Source: PALSA-612 sp963704335 (lineage in GTDB: Bacteria; Actinomycetota; Thermoleophilia; Gaiellales; Gaiellaceae). From it: a stretch of 64,000 nucleotides of DNA. Where the stretch lies: assembly GCA_963704335.1 (NCBI GenBank), contig OY969889.1, positions 868,001 through 932,000 of the forward strand. The letters run 5' to 3'. This document shows, in pieces, positions 9,463 to 18,414 of the stretch (the stretch's first letter is position 1; each line of letters starts with the position of its first letter). Both the position numbers and the translations under genes were made by a program. The notes under the pieces are model-generated. The model did not search any database and was not told where the DNA came from. It was given only the letters and a program-made list of their open reading frames with translations.

Positions 9463-10173
9463 TTGACCGACCGCGGCGACCCGCTCGCCGGCATCGAGTC
9501 GGGGACGCTGGCACCCGAGGGCGTCCGCACGATGTTCGATCGCATCGCGCCGGTCTACGACGTGATGAACCATGTGATGACGGCCGGCCTCGACCGGCGC
9601 TGGCGACGCCTGACGGCGGAGTCGGTCGTACGGCCGGGCGACCGGGTGCTCGATGCCTGCTGTGGCACAGGCGATCTGGCGCTCGCCGGCGTGCGCGCAG
9701 GTGCCGGCAGCGTGGTCGGGCTCGACTTTTCACCGCGGATGATCGAGCGCGCTCGTCGCAAGTCGAACGCCGTAGCCTGGGTGGAGGGCGATGCCCTGTC
9801 CTTGCCCTTCGAGGAGGATGTGTTCGACGCCGCGACGGTCGGCTTCGGAATCCGCAACGTCGCCGATCTCGCCGGAGCGCTTGGCGAATTGGCGCGGGTA
9901 CTGGTCAGCGGGGGACGAGTGGCGCTGCTCGAGATCACGCAACCGACGGGAGCGCTCGCCCCCTTCTATCGGGTGTGGTTCGAGCGCATCGTGCCCGTGC
10001 TGGGCAAGCCGCTGGTGGGCGGCTCCGCGTACAAGTATCTCCCTGCCAGCGTCCGCCGTTTCCCCGGGAAAGACGATCTCGTAGGCGTGATCGAGGCAGC
10101 CGGCTTTAGTGACGTCCGTTACCGCACGTTCGCGGGGGGCATCGTCGCCCTCCATACTGGTGTCAAGGAATGA
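9463..10173 (+). CDS. menG: demethylmenaquinone methyltransferase, UbiE/MenG family
   Basis: A SAM-dependent methyltransferase of 236 residues that adds the ring methyl group in the last step of menaquinone synthesis. It has the family start MFDRIAPVYDVMNHVM, the SAM-binding loop DACCGTGDLAL, and family motifs FGIRNVAD and YKYLPASVRRFP. I place the start at TTG 9463, just after an AGGAG in the end of the preceding gene, because the family homology begins shortly after it. An upstream in-frame extension has no family similarity. The stop overlaps the ATG of the prenyl synthase gene (ATGA). Confidence 0.92.
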   Translation: MTDRGDPLAGIESGTLAPEGVRTMFDRIAPVYDVMNHVMTAGLDRRWRRLTAESVVRPGDRVLDACCGTGDLALAGVRAGAGSVVGLDFSPRMIERARRKSNAVAWVEGDALSLPFEEDVFDAATVGFGIRNVADLAGALGELARVLVSGGRVALLEITQPTGALAPFYRVWFERIVPVLGKPLVGGSAYKYLPASVRRFPGKDDLVGVIEAAGFSDVRYRTFAGGIVALHTGVKE

Positions 10174-11087
10174 CCGCGCTTGCCGCCATCCGCGAGGTGC
10201 CGGGGCTCGAGGACTACCTCGACGAGCTCGAGATACGGCTGCAGGAGACCGTCGGCAGCCATCCCGGCACGGTGGCGGCGGTCGGCGCCGATGCGCTCGC
10301 AGCCGGGGGCAAGCGGCTCCGCCCGATGCTCGTCTTTCTCTCCTCGCCGGTCGACGGTCCGTCCCCGCTCGCGGCTGGTGTCGCAGTGGAGTTGATTCAC
10401 ATGGCGACGCTTGTCCACGACGATCTCATCGACGGTGCGCGCTTCCGCCGCGGCCGGGCGGCCGCCTGGGCGGCATACGGTGCCGGCGCGGCGCGCGCGG
10501 CCGGCGACTATCTGTTCGCGCGGGCGTTTGCCGAGCTGGCCGAGACGGGTGATGCGCCCTCCGTGGAGCTACTCGCAGACGCGACGCTGTGCCTGGCGCG
10601 AGGTGAGGCTTTGCAGCGGCGCCAGACGCACGACCCGGATACGACGGTCGAGAGCTATTTGGACCGATGCGCGTTGAAGACCGGCAAGCTGTTCGAGGCG
10701 GCGTGTTTGCTCGGCTGTGGCGGTCGCGACCGCTGGCTCGGCGAGTTCGGCACCGCGCTCGGCACCGCGTTCCAGATCACCGACGACATCCTCGACTGCA
10801 CGGGCGAGGCCACGGAGACGGGGAAGATTGCGGGCGTCGACCTGCGGGAAGGGACGCCGACGCTGCCGCTCCTGCTAGCTGCTCGGGAGGACCGCGTGGT
10901 GCACGAGGCGCTCGCCGGCGGCCCGCTGGACGGCGCGCTCGTCCGTGTCGCGGCAACGGGCGCGCTCGAGCAATCTCGCGCGATGGCCCTCGAATACGCA
11001 GACCGTGCGCGCGCGTGCCTCGACGGACATGTTCACCGCGAGGAGCTCGAAGCGCTTACTCACCTCGTCGTGGATCGAGACAGTTAG
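10170..11087 (+). CDS. polyprenyl (long-chain) diphosphate synthase
   Basis: A trans-isoprenyl diphosphate synthase, all-helical and cytoplasmic, of 305 residues. It condenses isopentenyl diphosphate units to make the menaquinone side chain. The first aspartate motif region reads LVHDDLIDGA and the second ITDDILD; GGKRLRPML is the usual N-terminal family motif. The first motif is DDxID rather than the usual DDxxD, a natural variant. It overlaps menG by 4 bases and is followed 10 bases later by mqnE, which supports a role in menaquinone. Chain length cannot be deduced from sequence alone. Confidence 0.88.
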   Translation: MTALAAIREVPGLEDYLDELEIRLQETVGSHPGTVAAVGADALAAGGKRLRPMLVFLSSPVDGPSPLAAGVAVELIHMATLVHDDLIDGARFRRGRAAAWAAYGAGAARAAGDYLFARAFAELAETGDAPSVELLADATLCLARGEALQRRQTHDPDTTVESYLDRCALKTGKLFEAACLLGCGGRDRWLGEFGTALGTAFQITDDILDCTGEATETGKIAGVDLREGTPTLPLLLAAREDRVVHEALAGGPLDGALVRVAATGALEQSRAMALEYADRARACLDGHVHREELEALTHLVVDRDS

Positions 11088-11097
11088 TGGCCCACTG

Positions 11098-12207
11098 ATG
11101 GCAACCGTCGAGCGCCTGTCCACCCTCGAGACGATTCGTGAGAAGGTCGCCGCCGGCGAGCGGCTCGACCTCGAGGACGGCGTGACGCTCTTCGAGACGG
11201 ACGACCTGCTCGCCCTCGGAGACCTGGCCGATCTCGCACGTCGTCAGCGCGGCGGAGACGACCGTGTGTTCTTCGTGCAGAACCTCTACCTCAACCAGAC
11301 GAACGTTTGCCGCGTGAAATGCAGGTTCTGCGCGTTCGCCGTCACGCAGAAGGAGGACGGCGCCTACACCTACACGGGTGACGAGCTCGTCCAGGATGCG
11401 CTGCAGCAACGGGAGCTGACCGGCTTCACGGAGATCCACATGGTGGGAGGCGAGAGCCCTCACGTCGACTTCGGCTACTACGTCGAGATCGTCTCCAAGC
11501 TCCATCACGCGATGCCGGACGTGCACCTGAAGCTGTTCACCGCGAGCGAGATCCACCATATGTCGAAGCTCGCAGGCATCACGCACGAGGCGGTGCTGCG
11601 AGAGCTCAAGGCGGCAGGCCTCGGCTCACTGCCCGGTGGAGGCGCCGAGGTCTTCGCGGACCGCGTCCGGCGGCTCGTCGCGCCGGGCAAGGAGCACCCC
11701 GACGAGTGGTTCGACGTCCATCGGACGGCGCACGCGCTCGGTGTCCCGACGCACTGCACCATGCTGTACGGGCACGTCGAGACGAACGAGGAGCGCGTCG
11801 ACCACCTGCTGCGGCTGCGCGCGCTCCAGGACGAAACCGGGGGCTTCCTTGCGTTCGTGCCCCTCGCCTTCCACCCGGAGAACACCGTCTTCGAGCGCCG
11901 CGGCTGGCGGCACACGACGGGCGCCGACGACCTGAAGGTGATCGCCGTCTCGCGCCTCCTGCTCGACAACGTGCCGAACATCAAGGCCTACTGGATCATG
12001 ATGGGGCTGCCGCTCGCCCAGGTGGCGCTGCACTTCGGTGCCAACGACGTCCAGGGCACCGTCGTCCGCGAGGAGATCTTCCAGGCTGCGGGTGCGACCG
12101 CCGGCACCGAGCAGAAGATCGAGGAGCTGACGAAGGTGATCCGCGACGCCGGCCGCATCCCCGTGCAGCGCGACACGCTCTACAACGAGCTCAGAAGGTT
12201 CGACTAG
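11098..12207 (+). CDS. mqnE: aminofutalosine synthase (radical SAM)
   Basis: A radical SAM enzyme of 369 residues that joins 3-[(1-carboxyvinyl)oxy]benzoate with SAM to give aminofutalosine, the second step of the futalosine route. The [4Fe-4S] motif CRVKCRFC gives C71, C75 and C78. Family segments include LYLNQTNVC, HMVGGESPH and SLPGGGAEVF. I chose ATG 11098 because the reading frame upstream runs through the end of the prenyl synthase gene without family similarity. The TAG stop overlaps the GTG of mqnA by one base. Confidence 0.95.
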   Translation: MATVERLSTLETIREKVAAGERLDLEDGVTLFETDDLLALGDLADLARRQRGGDDRVFFVQNLYLNQTNVCRVKCRFCAFAVTQKEDGAYTYTGDELVQDALQQRELTGFTEIHMVGGESPHVDFGYYVEIVSKLHHAMPDVHLKLFTASEIHHMSKLAGITHEAVLRELKAAGLGSLPGGGAEVFADRVRRLVAPGKEHPDEWFDVHRTAHALGVPTHCTMLYGHVETNEERVDHLLRLRALQDETGGFLAFVPLAFHPENTVFERRGWRHTTGADDLKVIAVSRLLLDNVPNIKAYWIMMGLPLAQVALHFGANDVQGTVVREEIFQAAGATAGTEQKIEELTKVIRDAGRIPVQRDTLYNELRRFD

Positions 12208-12968
12208 TGCTGCGCCTGGGCCGCATCTCGTACGTGAACATGGCGCCGGTCTTCTTCCGGCTGGAGGCGGAGGTCGACGAGGTCGCCGGCGTGCCCACCG
12301 AGCTGAACCGCAAGCTGCTCGCCGGCGAGCTCGACGTGGCGCCGATCCCGTCCATCGAGTACGCGCGCAATGCAGACAAGCTACGGCTGTTGCCGCGCCT
12401 TTGCGTCTCCTCCGAAGGAGCCGTGGACTCGATCCAGCTCGTCTCGCGCATTCCGCTCGAGCAGGTGCGCACCGTCGCGGTGACTCCCGAGAGCGCGACG
12501 TCCGTGGTGCTGACGAAAGTGCTGTTGCCGGACGCCGAGCACGTGCCCTTGGAGGAGAAAGCCGACGCGAAGCTCCTCATCGGCGACGCGGCGCTGCGCA
12601 GTGCGTTCGAGGATCCGACCCCTCATCACGACCTCGGGCGTCTCTGGCTCGAGCGCACCGGGCTGCCGATGGTGTTCGCCGTCTGGGCGGCCCGTGAGCC
12701 CGTCGCCGCAGCGGTGAAGGAGCTGGAGGACGCGCTCGTCGAGTCGGTGCGCCAGGCGCGCGCCGAGCCGGAGCAGCTTGCCCGTGAGGCCTCGGAGCTC
12801 TACGGCTACCCGCCCGGCTTCCTCGCGCGCTACTTCGAGAAGCTCCGCTATCGCTTCGGCCCGCGCGAGCGCGCCGGCCTCTACACGTTTCTCGAGCTCG
12901 CCCACGGCGCCGACGAGCTGACGGAGGTGCCCGAGCTGCGCTTCGTCACGGAGGGGGTGCCCGCTTGA
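12207..12968 (+). CDS. mqnA: chorismate dehydratase
   Basis: MqnA, 253 residues with a periplasmic-binding-protein-like fold, dehydrates chorismate to 3-[(1-carboxyvinyl)oxy]benzoate, the entry step of futalosine-pathway menaquinone synthesis. The N-terminus LGRISYVNMAPVFF and the segment AGELDVAPIPSIEY are characteristic. GTG 12207 overlaps the mqnE stop, and the stop overlaps the TTG of mqnC by 4 bases, so the three mqn genes are probably translationally coupled. MqnB (futalosine hydrolase) and MqnD are not in the window. Confidence 0.95.
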   Translation: MLRLGRISYVNMAPVFFRLEAEVDEVAGVPTELNRKLLAGELDVAPIPSIEYARNADKLRLLPRLCVSSEGAVDSIQLVSRIPLEQVRTVAVTPESATSVVLTKVLLPDAEHVPLEEKADAKLLIGDAALRSAFEDPTPHHDLGRLWLERTGLPMVFAVWAAREPVAAAVKELEDALVESVRQARAEPEQLAREASELYGYPPGFLARYFEKLRYRFGPRERAGLYTFLELAHGADELTEVPELRFVTEGVPA

Positions 12969-14074
12969 GCGTGCCAGGCACGATTTCCGTGTCTGTGCCA
13001 GATGTGCTCCAGAAGGCGCTCGCCGGCGAGCGTATCTCCGACGAGGACGCGCTCGTACTGCTCGAGTCGCGCGACCTCGTCTCGGTCGGCCATGCCGCCG
13101 ACGAGCTTCGTGCCCGCCGGACGGATCCGGCCCGCGTGACGTTCATCGTCGACCGCAACGTCAACTACACCAACGTCTGCTACACGGACTGCGACTTCTG
13201 CGCGTTCTACCGGAGCCCCGGCGACACGCGCGAGGGCTATCTGCTGCCGAAGGCCGTGATCTTCAAGAAGATCGAGGAGACGCTCGCGATCGGCGGCACC
13301 GGCCTCCTCATGCAGGGCGGCCATCACCCCGACCTCGGAGTCGAGTACTACGAGGATCTCTTCTCGTCCATCAAGGCGCGCTACCCGATCCACCTGCACG
13401 CGCTGTCGCCCTCGGAGGTGCAGCATGCTGCACGCCGCTCGAAGGTGACCGTTCCCGAGGCACTGACCCGCATGCGCGACGCGGGGCTCGACTCGCTGCC
13501 CGGCGGCGGCGCCGAGATCCTCGTCGACCGTGTGCGCGACATCATCTCGCCGAAGAAGACGACGTCAGCGGAATGGCTCGACGTCATGCGGCACGCGCAG
13601 CGCCTGGGCATGTCGACGACGGCGACGATGATGTACGGCCACGTGGAGACGCTCGCCGAGCGCGTCGAGCACATGCGGCGAATCCGCGAGCTCCAGGACG
13701 AGATGCATGGGTTCCGGGCCTTCATCTCGTGGACGTTCCAGGACGACGGAAACCGGCTGGGCGCCAAGGTACCTCGCGACCGGATGCCGACCTCGTTCGA
13801 CTACCTGCTGACGCAGGCCGTGTCTCGCATCTACCTCGACAACGTCGACCACATCCAGTCGTCGTGGGTGACGCAGGGGATGAAGATCGGCCAGGTGGCG
13901 CTCGGCTTCGGCGCCGACGACATGGGCTCGGTGATGATCGAGGAGAACGTCGTCTCCGCCGCCGGCACGACCCACCGCACGTCGACGGACGAGCTCGTGC
14001 ACCTCATCAGATCGCTCGGGAAGATCCCCGTGCAGCGCGACACGCTCTACCGCGACGTCCGCGTCTGGAACTGA
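12965..14074 (+). CDS. mqnC: cyclic dehypoxanthine futalosine synthase (radical SAM)
   Basis: A radical SAM cyclase of 369 residues that converts dehypoxanthine futalosine to its cyclic form. The cluster motif is CYTDCDFC (C72, C76, C79). DRNVNYTNVC, LMQGGHHPDLG and SLPGGGAEI are family segments, similar to MqnE. The start is either TTG 12965 (TTGA overlap with mqnA) or GTG 12971. The first codons run through a GTGCCAGGCAC palindrome, so the N-terminal residues may come from an inserted repeat rather than the ancestral gene. This is the last gene of the respiratory block; a convergent gene follows. Confidence 0.94.
   Translation: MSVPGTISVSVPDVLQKALAGERISDEDALVLLESRDLVSVGHAADELRARRTDPARVTFIVDRNVNYTNVCYTDCDFCAFYRSPGDTREGYLLPKAVIFKKIEETLAIGGTGLLMQGGHHPDLGVEYYEDLFSSIKARYPIHLHALSPSEVQHAARRSKVTVPEALTRMRDAGLDSLPGGGAEILVDRVRDIISPKKTTSAEWLDVMRHAQRLGMSTTATMMYGHVETLAERVEHMRRIRELQDEMHGFRAFISWTFQDDGNRLGAKVPRDRMPTSFDYLLTQAVSRIYLDNVDHIQSSWVTQGMKIGQVALGFGADDMGSVMIEENVVSAAGTTHRTSTDELVHLIRSLGKIPVQRDTLYRDVRVWN
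12971..12981. repeat. GTGCCAGGCAC palindrome at the start of mqnC
   Basis: This 11-base near-perfect palindrome recurs, as its reverse complement, inside the 13-base palindrome at 22421-22433. Here it is followed by GATTTCCGTGTCTGTGCC, which repeats the GTGCC half-site. Two occurrences in 64 kb do not prove a dispersed repeat family. Confidence 0.4.
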
Positions 14075-14108
14075 GCGTCCCTGGCCGGAACACTTAGGGC
14101 GCCCCGGC

Positions 14109-14969
14109 TTACTTCGTCGTCAGGACGGCGTACGAGCGGCGGCCGTCCGTCGACCAGAACTTCACGAGGAACTTCGTGCCTTTCGAGACTCTCGGGCCGA
14201 AGGAGACGGCGAACGACTCGTTGGCCTTCATCGTCGGGCTGAGGTCGCACACGACGATGCCGTTCACGATCTTTCCCCAGCCCGAGCTGTACGCGCCGCT
14301 CGGCTCCTGAAGCGTGTAGATCGCAAGCTTCGTAATCGGAAGCGACGGTGCCGTCTTCCTTACGCCGGCCTCTCCCGTGTTGGCCGTCGGCCGGCCCAGG
14401 ACGCCGATCACGATCTTCGCGATCGGTGCGTTCGCCTTGGCGCTGAGCCCGAGGTACTCCTCCCAGCCCTGGATGTTGCCGAGCTCACGGTAGGTAACCG
14501 TCGCCTGGAACTCCTTCCCCAGCGGGACGCCGAACTTCGCCAGCGCAGCGCCCGTCGCGTCGATGGCGAGCTTGAGATCCGCGCGGGCGCCCTGGTAGTT
14601 GCCTCCGCGCATCTTCTTGGACGCCTGCGAGCTGAAAGTCGTCGCACTCACCACGCTTGCGGCGATTTCGGCATCCGTTGCGCCGACCGCGCTCGGCGCG
14701 GCCTGGGTCGCCTTCTTCAAGTGCGAGAGGGCGCTTCCGATCTCGGTCTTCGCCAGCTGTGCCTTGTCTACGGCGTCCCGCCCCTTGTCGATGGAGATGC
14801 TTCTTGGTGACAGCTGACGGAGTGCCGCCTGGTTTGCCTGTCGAGCGCCCTTGAGCTCGGCGACCCAGAGCTGGTCCGGTGACATGGGCGCAGCGGCGGT
14901 GGCGCCGGCCAGTGGCACGGCAGCCAGCGCGATTGCCGCCAGCAGCGGCGTCAGACATCTCACACTCAT
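14109..14969 (-). CDS. secreted protein of unknown function (paralogue of the next gene)
   Basis: I do not recognise a family. The 286-residue protein has a signal peptide (MSVRCLTPLLAAIALAAVPL, cleavage probably near ATAAA). A helix-rich N-terminal half of about 120 residues follows, then a segment with FGVPLGKEF and EEYLGLSAKA, and a C-terminal half of beta character ending RRSYAVLTTK. The neighbour at 15049-15900 matches in order, length and motifs (FGVPLAKEF, YSGLSARV, SFGP/AFGP, SYSVFTTR), so the two are a tandem duplicate pair. ATG 14969 is preferred because it begins the signal peptide; the frame stays open further upstream. Extracellular, role unknown. Confidence 0.8.
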   Translation of the reverse strand: MSVRCLTPLLAAIALAAVPLAGATAAAPMSPDQLWVAELKGARQANQAALRQLSPRSISIDKGRDAVDKAQLAKTEIGSALSHLKKATQAAPSAVGATDAEIAASVVSATTFSSQASKKMRGGNYQGARADLKLAIDATGAALAKFGVPLGKEFQATVTYRELGNIQGWEEYLGLSAKANAPIAKIVIGVLGRPTANTGEAGVRKTAPSLPITKLAIYTLQEPSGAYSSGWGKIVNGIVVCDLSPTMKANESFAVSFGPRVSKGTKFLVKFWSTDGRRSYAVLTTK

Positions 14970-15048
14970 GCGCCGAGCGTACGAGCGGGCCCGAACGGCG
15001 TCGTTCGCGAGCGCGACTGAAGCAGTGTCACCGCCGTCACACATGGGC

Positions 15049-15900
15049 TCAGCGCGTCGTGAACACGGAGTACGAGCGTTCGCCCGTCGCCGTGCGGAAC
15101 TTCACGAGCAGCCTCGTCCCCTTGGGGAGCTTCGGGCCGAAGGCGATCGTGAAGACGTGGTCCGTCGGCATCGCCGGACGGATGCGGCAGCTGATGACGC
15201 CGAGGTCGAGCTCGCACCAACCGGAGCTGAAGCGGCCGATCGGGTCCGAGATCACGGCAAGGCTCATCCGCGTGATCGGCAGGCCGACGGCCTCGTCGGC
15301 GACTGCGCCTCGCTCGCCGACGTTGGCGGTCGAACGGTTGGCGGCGCCGATCACGACTTCCGTGATCTCGCTACCGACTCTCGCCGAGAGCCCGGAGTAG
15401 TTGACGAACTCGGGTAGGTATCCGAAGTCGCGGCTCACAGCAAAGGCGGCGAATTCCTTCGCGAGCGGAACGCCGAAGTCTCCGAGTGCGTCGTCTGCCA
15501 TGCCGGCTGCCCGCGAGAGCTTTACGCGCGCCGGCCCATAACGCTCCCTCGAGACGTCCAAACGCGCTTTCTGCAACAGCGAGGCCATCCGCGCCAGCGC
15601 CCCCCGCACCGAGGGGATGTCGAGCGCTCCCACCGCGGCCCGGGCCGCCGTCCCTGCGATCGCTACGCCGGCGGCCGACCGGCGAATCTCGTTCCTCGCC
15701 GTGGCGACGCGGGGCTTGGACGGCTTGGCGAGGCTGGTCGCCGCCGAGCGTGCGGTGTCGCGGACGCTCGTGAGCGCGACGACGAGCTGCTGATCAGGGG
15801 TCTGAGCTGCTCCGGCGTGTACGGCCGCCGTCGAACCCTTGGCGAGTGGCACTACGAGCAGCGCGGACGCGACGCCCACGCACACGAGCCTCCTTCGCAT
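15049..15900 (-). CDS. secreted protein of unknown function (paralogue of the preceding gene)
   Basis: A 283-residue secreted protein starting MRRRLVCVGVASALLVVPLA, a clear signal peptide. It shares its whole plan with the protein at 14109-14969: an N-terminal helical region rich in Ala and Arg, then FGVPLAKEFAAF, LSARVGSEITEVVIG, LPITRM, SSGW, IAFGPKLPKGT and SYSVFTTR. Similarity is strongest in the C-terminal half, suggesting a conserved beta domain with a more variable helical part. There are two cysteines in CELDLGVISC that could form a disulfide; the paralogue has only one at that place. The start lies back-to-back with the glycosidase gene across a 75-base divergent promoter region. Confidence 0.8.
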   Translation of the reverse strand: MRRRLVCVGVASALLVVPLAKGSTAAVHAGAAQTPDQQLVVALTSVRDTARSAATSLAKPSKPRVATARNEIRRSAAGVAIAGTAARAAVGALDIPSVRGALARMASLLQKARLDVSRERYGPARVKLSRAAGMADDALGDFGVPLAKEFAAFAVSRDFGYLPEFVNYSGLSARVGSEITEVVIGAANRSTANVGERGAVADEAVGLPITRMSLAVISDPIGRFSSGWCELDLGVISCRIRPAMPTDHVFTIAFGPKLPKGTRLLVKFRTATGERSYSVFTTR

Positions 15901-15975
15901 TCGTGGTAAGTGTTGCAGGGTACGGAGAGCGCGGCAAGGGTCCGCCGCTCCTCGCCTGCCCTTTAGCTAGCCTCA

Positions 15976-17712
15976 ATGCGGGTCGTGTCTCGCTTCGCCG
16001 CCATCGGAGCGCTCGTTGCGCTCGTCCTTGTCATGCCCGCCGCCGGGCAGCCAAAGCTGCTCATGCCCGGCGTCACCTACGACAAGCAGGTGCAGTTCAC
16101 GTTCCACGGACCGTCGGTGATCCACGTGCTGACGATGCCCCGGCCCGGCGGTCTCTGGACCCTCAAGCCGGTGCTCTCCAACGACGCCATCGTCGGCACG
16201 GAGCGGGTGACCGCGATCCAACAGCGTGTCTCGGCGACTGCGACAGTGGCCGGCGTCAACGGCGACCGTTTCGCGTCCAACGGTCGGCCGAGCGGCATTC
16301 TCATGCGCGACGGTCAGCTCCAGCACTCGCCCGGCGACAGCCGGTCGAGCATCGGCTTCGACTCCGGCGGCAACCTGCGGGTGGAGCGCGTGCGGCTGCT
16401 GCCGACGTGGCAGGGCTCGGGTCAGCGGCAGAACCTGTCGGCCGTCAACAACTCGCCTTCCTCGAGCGGCACGTCCCTCTACACGCCGGCGTGGGGCCCC
16501 GTGACGCCGGTGGCGCCGGGGTCGCTCGAGGTCGTGGTGCGGCCGTTCCCGGCGGCGCTGCCGAACAGCGAGGTCTCGGGACCGGTGACGGAGGTCCGCA
16601 GCGGCGGCGGGACGCCGATCCCGCCGGACGGCGCGGTCCTGGTTGCCCGCGGCACGGCGTCGACCACCCGGGTGCGTAACGAGGCGCCGATGGGGGCTAC
16701 CGTCCGCGTGCGCCTCATGCTTCAGCCCGAATGGGCAGGAGTGGTGGATGCCGTCGGCGGCGGGCCCGCGCTGGTCCGCGCCGGCAAGGCGGTGTTCAAC
16801 GCGGGCGAGGCCTTCGTCCCGAGCCAGCTCGCGCTCCCTGAGCCGCGCACCGCTGTGGGTCAGCTCGCCGACGGGCGGATCGTGCTCGTCGTCGTCGACG
16901 GCCGCCGACGCGGCTACTCGAGCGGCATGACCAACTTCGAGCTCGCTCTCACGCTAGTCCGCCTCGGTGCGATCACGGGCGCGGCGCTCGACGGCGGAGG
17001 TTCTTCGACGATGGCGTTCGACGGGCGGCTGCTCAACCTCCCCTCGGGCGCGGAGCGTCCGGTCTCGGAAGCGCTGCTGATGGCGTACTCGGGCATTCAC
17101 GCTCCGCTGCCGACCGCGACCGTCCTGTCGCCGAACGGCGACAACGTCGGCGAGACCCAGACGCTCGCCTACAAGCTCGTGCGACCGTCGACGGTGACGG
17201 CGAGCCTCATAGCGCCCGACGGTTCGACGCGGCCCGTCTTCTCCGGCCCGGCCGCGCCGGGCACGTATCCGTTCGCGTGGACCGGCCGCACCGCGGACGG
17301 ACGGCTCGAGCTCGAGGGCATCTGGCGCTGGGTCGTGAGCGCGACGGACGACCGCGGGCAGCCGTCCGCGTTCGAGCGGCCATTCGCTCTCAACACGACG
17401 CTCGGCTTCGGCAAGGCGGTGCCGCCGGCGCTCTCCGTCCCCCGCAGGCAGGCACGCGTGGTGGCCCAGTTCGAGCTGGCGCAACCGGCCGCTGTGACCT
17501 CCCGCATCGAGACGCTGTCGGGAACGGTCGTCCGGATGCCGACGACGCCGGTGACGCTGCAGCCGGGTGCGGCGACGGTCTCCTGGGACGGCCGCACGAA
17601 CAAGGGCGCCGCCGTCCATTCGGGGACGTATGTGGCGCGCATGACGGCGAAGAACTCGGCAGGCTCCGTGTCGCTGGCGTCGAAATTCACCGTGCGCCGC
17701 ACGCGAAAGTAG
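15976..17712 (+). CDS. phosphodiester glycosidase (NAGPA-like) with C-terminal FlgD-type Ig repeats
   Basis: A secreted protein of 578 residues with signal peptide MRVVSRFAAIGALVALVLVM. Residues ~40-375 match the phosphodiester glycosidase family, whose members remove a GlcNAc-type phosphodiester cap. Key segments are VNGDRFASNGRPSGILMRDG, near the active site, and GAITGAALDGGGSSTM, the most conserved family motif. The C-terminal ~200 residues hold two FlgD-like Ig repeats (LSPNGDN, FAWTGRTADGR, VSWDGRTNKG). The likely site of action is the cell surface; the substrate is unknown. It heads a + strand run with dedA and sugar-nucleotide genes, so wall or capsule polymers are a reasonable guess. 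Confidence 0.82.
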   Translation: MRVVSRFAAIGALVALVLVMPAAGQPKLLMPGVTYDKQVQFTFHGPSVIHVLTMPRPGGLWTLKPVLSNDAIVGTERVTAIQQRVSATATVAGVNGDRFASNGRPSGILMRDGQLQHSPGDSRSSIGFDSGGNLRVERVRLLPTWQGSGQRQNLSAVNNSPSSSGTSLYTPAWGPVTPVAPGSLEVVVRPFPAALPNSEVSGPVTEVRSGGGTPIPPDGAVLVARGTASTTRVRNEAPMGATVRVRLMLQPEWAGVVDAVGGGPALVRAGKAVFNAGEAFVPSQLALPEPRTAVGQLADGRIVLVVVDGRRRGYSSGMTNFELALTLVRLGAITGAALDGGGSSTMAFDGRLLNLPSGAERPVSEALLMAYSGIHAPLPTATVLSPNGDNVGETQTLAYKLVRPSTVTASLIAPDGSTRPVFSGPAAPGTYPFAWTGRTADGRLELEGIWRWVVSATDDRGQPSAFERPFALNTTLGFGKAVPPALSVPRRQARVVAQFELAQPAAVTSRIETLSGTVVRMPTTPVTLQPGAATVSWDGRTNKGAAVHSGTYVARMTAKNSAGSVSLASKFTVRRTRK

Positions 17713-17724
17713 TCTCGTCTGCCC

Positions 17725-18414
17725 GTGCTTCTCGCCTCCATCACCTCGTCGGTCACGGATGCGCTGACGTCGTTCATCGGCGATCAGGGCGTCTACGCCG
17801 TTTTCGTCCTGATGTTCGTGGACGCGGTGCTGCCTGCCGCGAGCGAGCTCGTGATGCTCTACGCGGGCGCGCTTGCCGCCGGCGCCTTCGTCGGCCAGGA
17901 CGTGGTCGTCTTCGGACGCGAGGTGCCGAGCGGCTGGCAGTCGTTCACGGTCATGGTCGCAGCGGGGACGATCGGCTACACGCTCGGCTCGCTCGCCGGC
18001 TGGGGGATCGGCGACTACGGCGGCCGCCCGCTCGTCGAGCGCCACGGCAGGTGGTTCCATCTCTCGGCGGAGCGGTTCGCGCGCGCCGAGCGCTGGTTCG
18101 ACCGGTGGGGAGGCGAGGCGGTCTTCCTTGGCCGCATCACGCCCATCGTCCGCTCGTTCGTCTCGATCCCGGCCGGGGTGTTTCGCCATCCCATCGGCCG
18201 CTACACGCTGCTGACGTTCATCGGCTCGACGCTGTGGTGCCTTCTCTTCGCCGGAGTCGGCTGGGCGGTCGGCGAGAACTGGGAGAGCTTCCACCATGCA
18301 TTCCGCTATGTCGAGTACGCCGTCGCCGGCCTCCTCGTTGTCGGTTTGGGCTATCTCGTGCTCCGCTGGCGTTCCTCTAGACTCAATCGGCGTGCCTCGG
18401 ATTCCTCTCTTTAA
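17725..18414 (+). CDS. DedA-family membrane protein
   Basis: An integral membrane protein of 229 residues. Family marks are the re-entrant segment FVDAVLPAASELVMLYAG and the motif FLGRITPIVRSFVSIPAG, whose arginines are essential in studied DedA proteins. Members are linked to lipid-carrier or phospholipid flipping and envelope homeostasis. The start is a GTG 12 bases after the glycosidase stop. The 3' end overlaps the start of the aminotransferase gene by 23 bases. Its place beside polysaccharide genes fits a role in recycling undecaprenyl-phosphate carriers, but this is inference. Confidence 0.85.
   Translation: MLLASITSSVTDALTSFIGDQGVYAVFVLMFVDAVLPAASELVMLYAGALAAGAFVGQDVVVFGREVPSGWQSFTVMVAAGTIGYTLGSLAGWGIGDYGGRPLVERHGRWFHLSAERFARAERWFDRWGGEAVFLGRITPIVRSFVSIPAGVFRHPIGRYTLLTFIGSTLWCLLFAGVGWAVGENWESFHHAFRYVEYAVAGLLVVGLGYLVLRWRSSRLNRRASDSSL

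Noticed and set aside
16954..18297. 447-codon minus-strand frame opposite glycosidase and dedA
   Set aside because: Low-complexity Arg/Asp-rich product spanning two real + strand genes.
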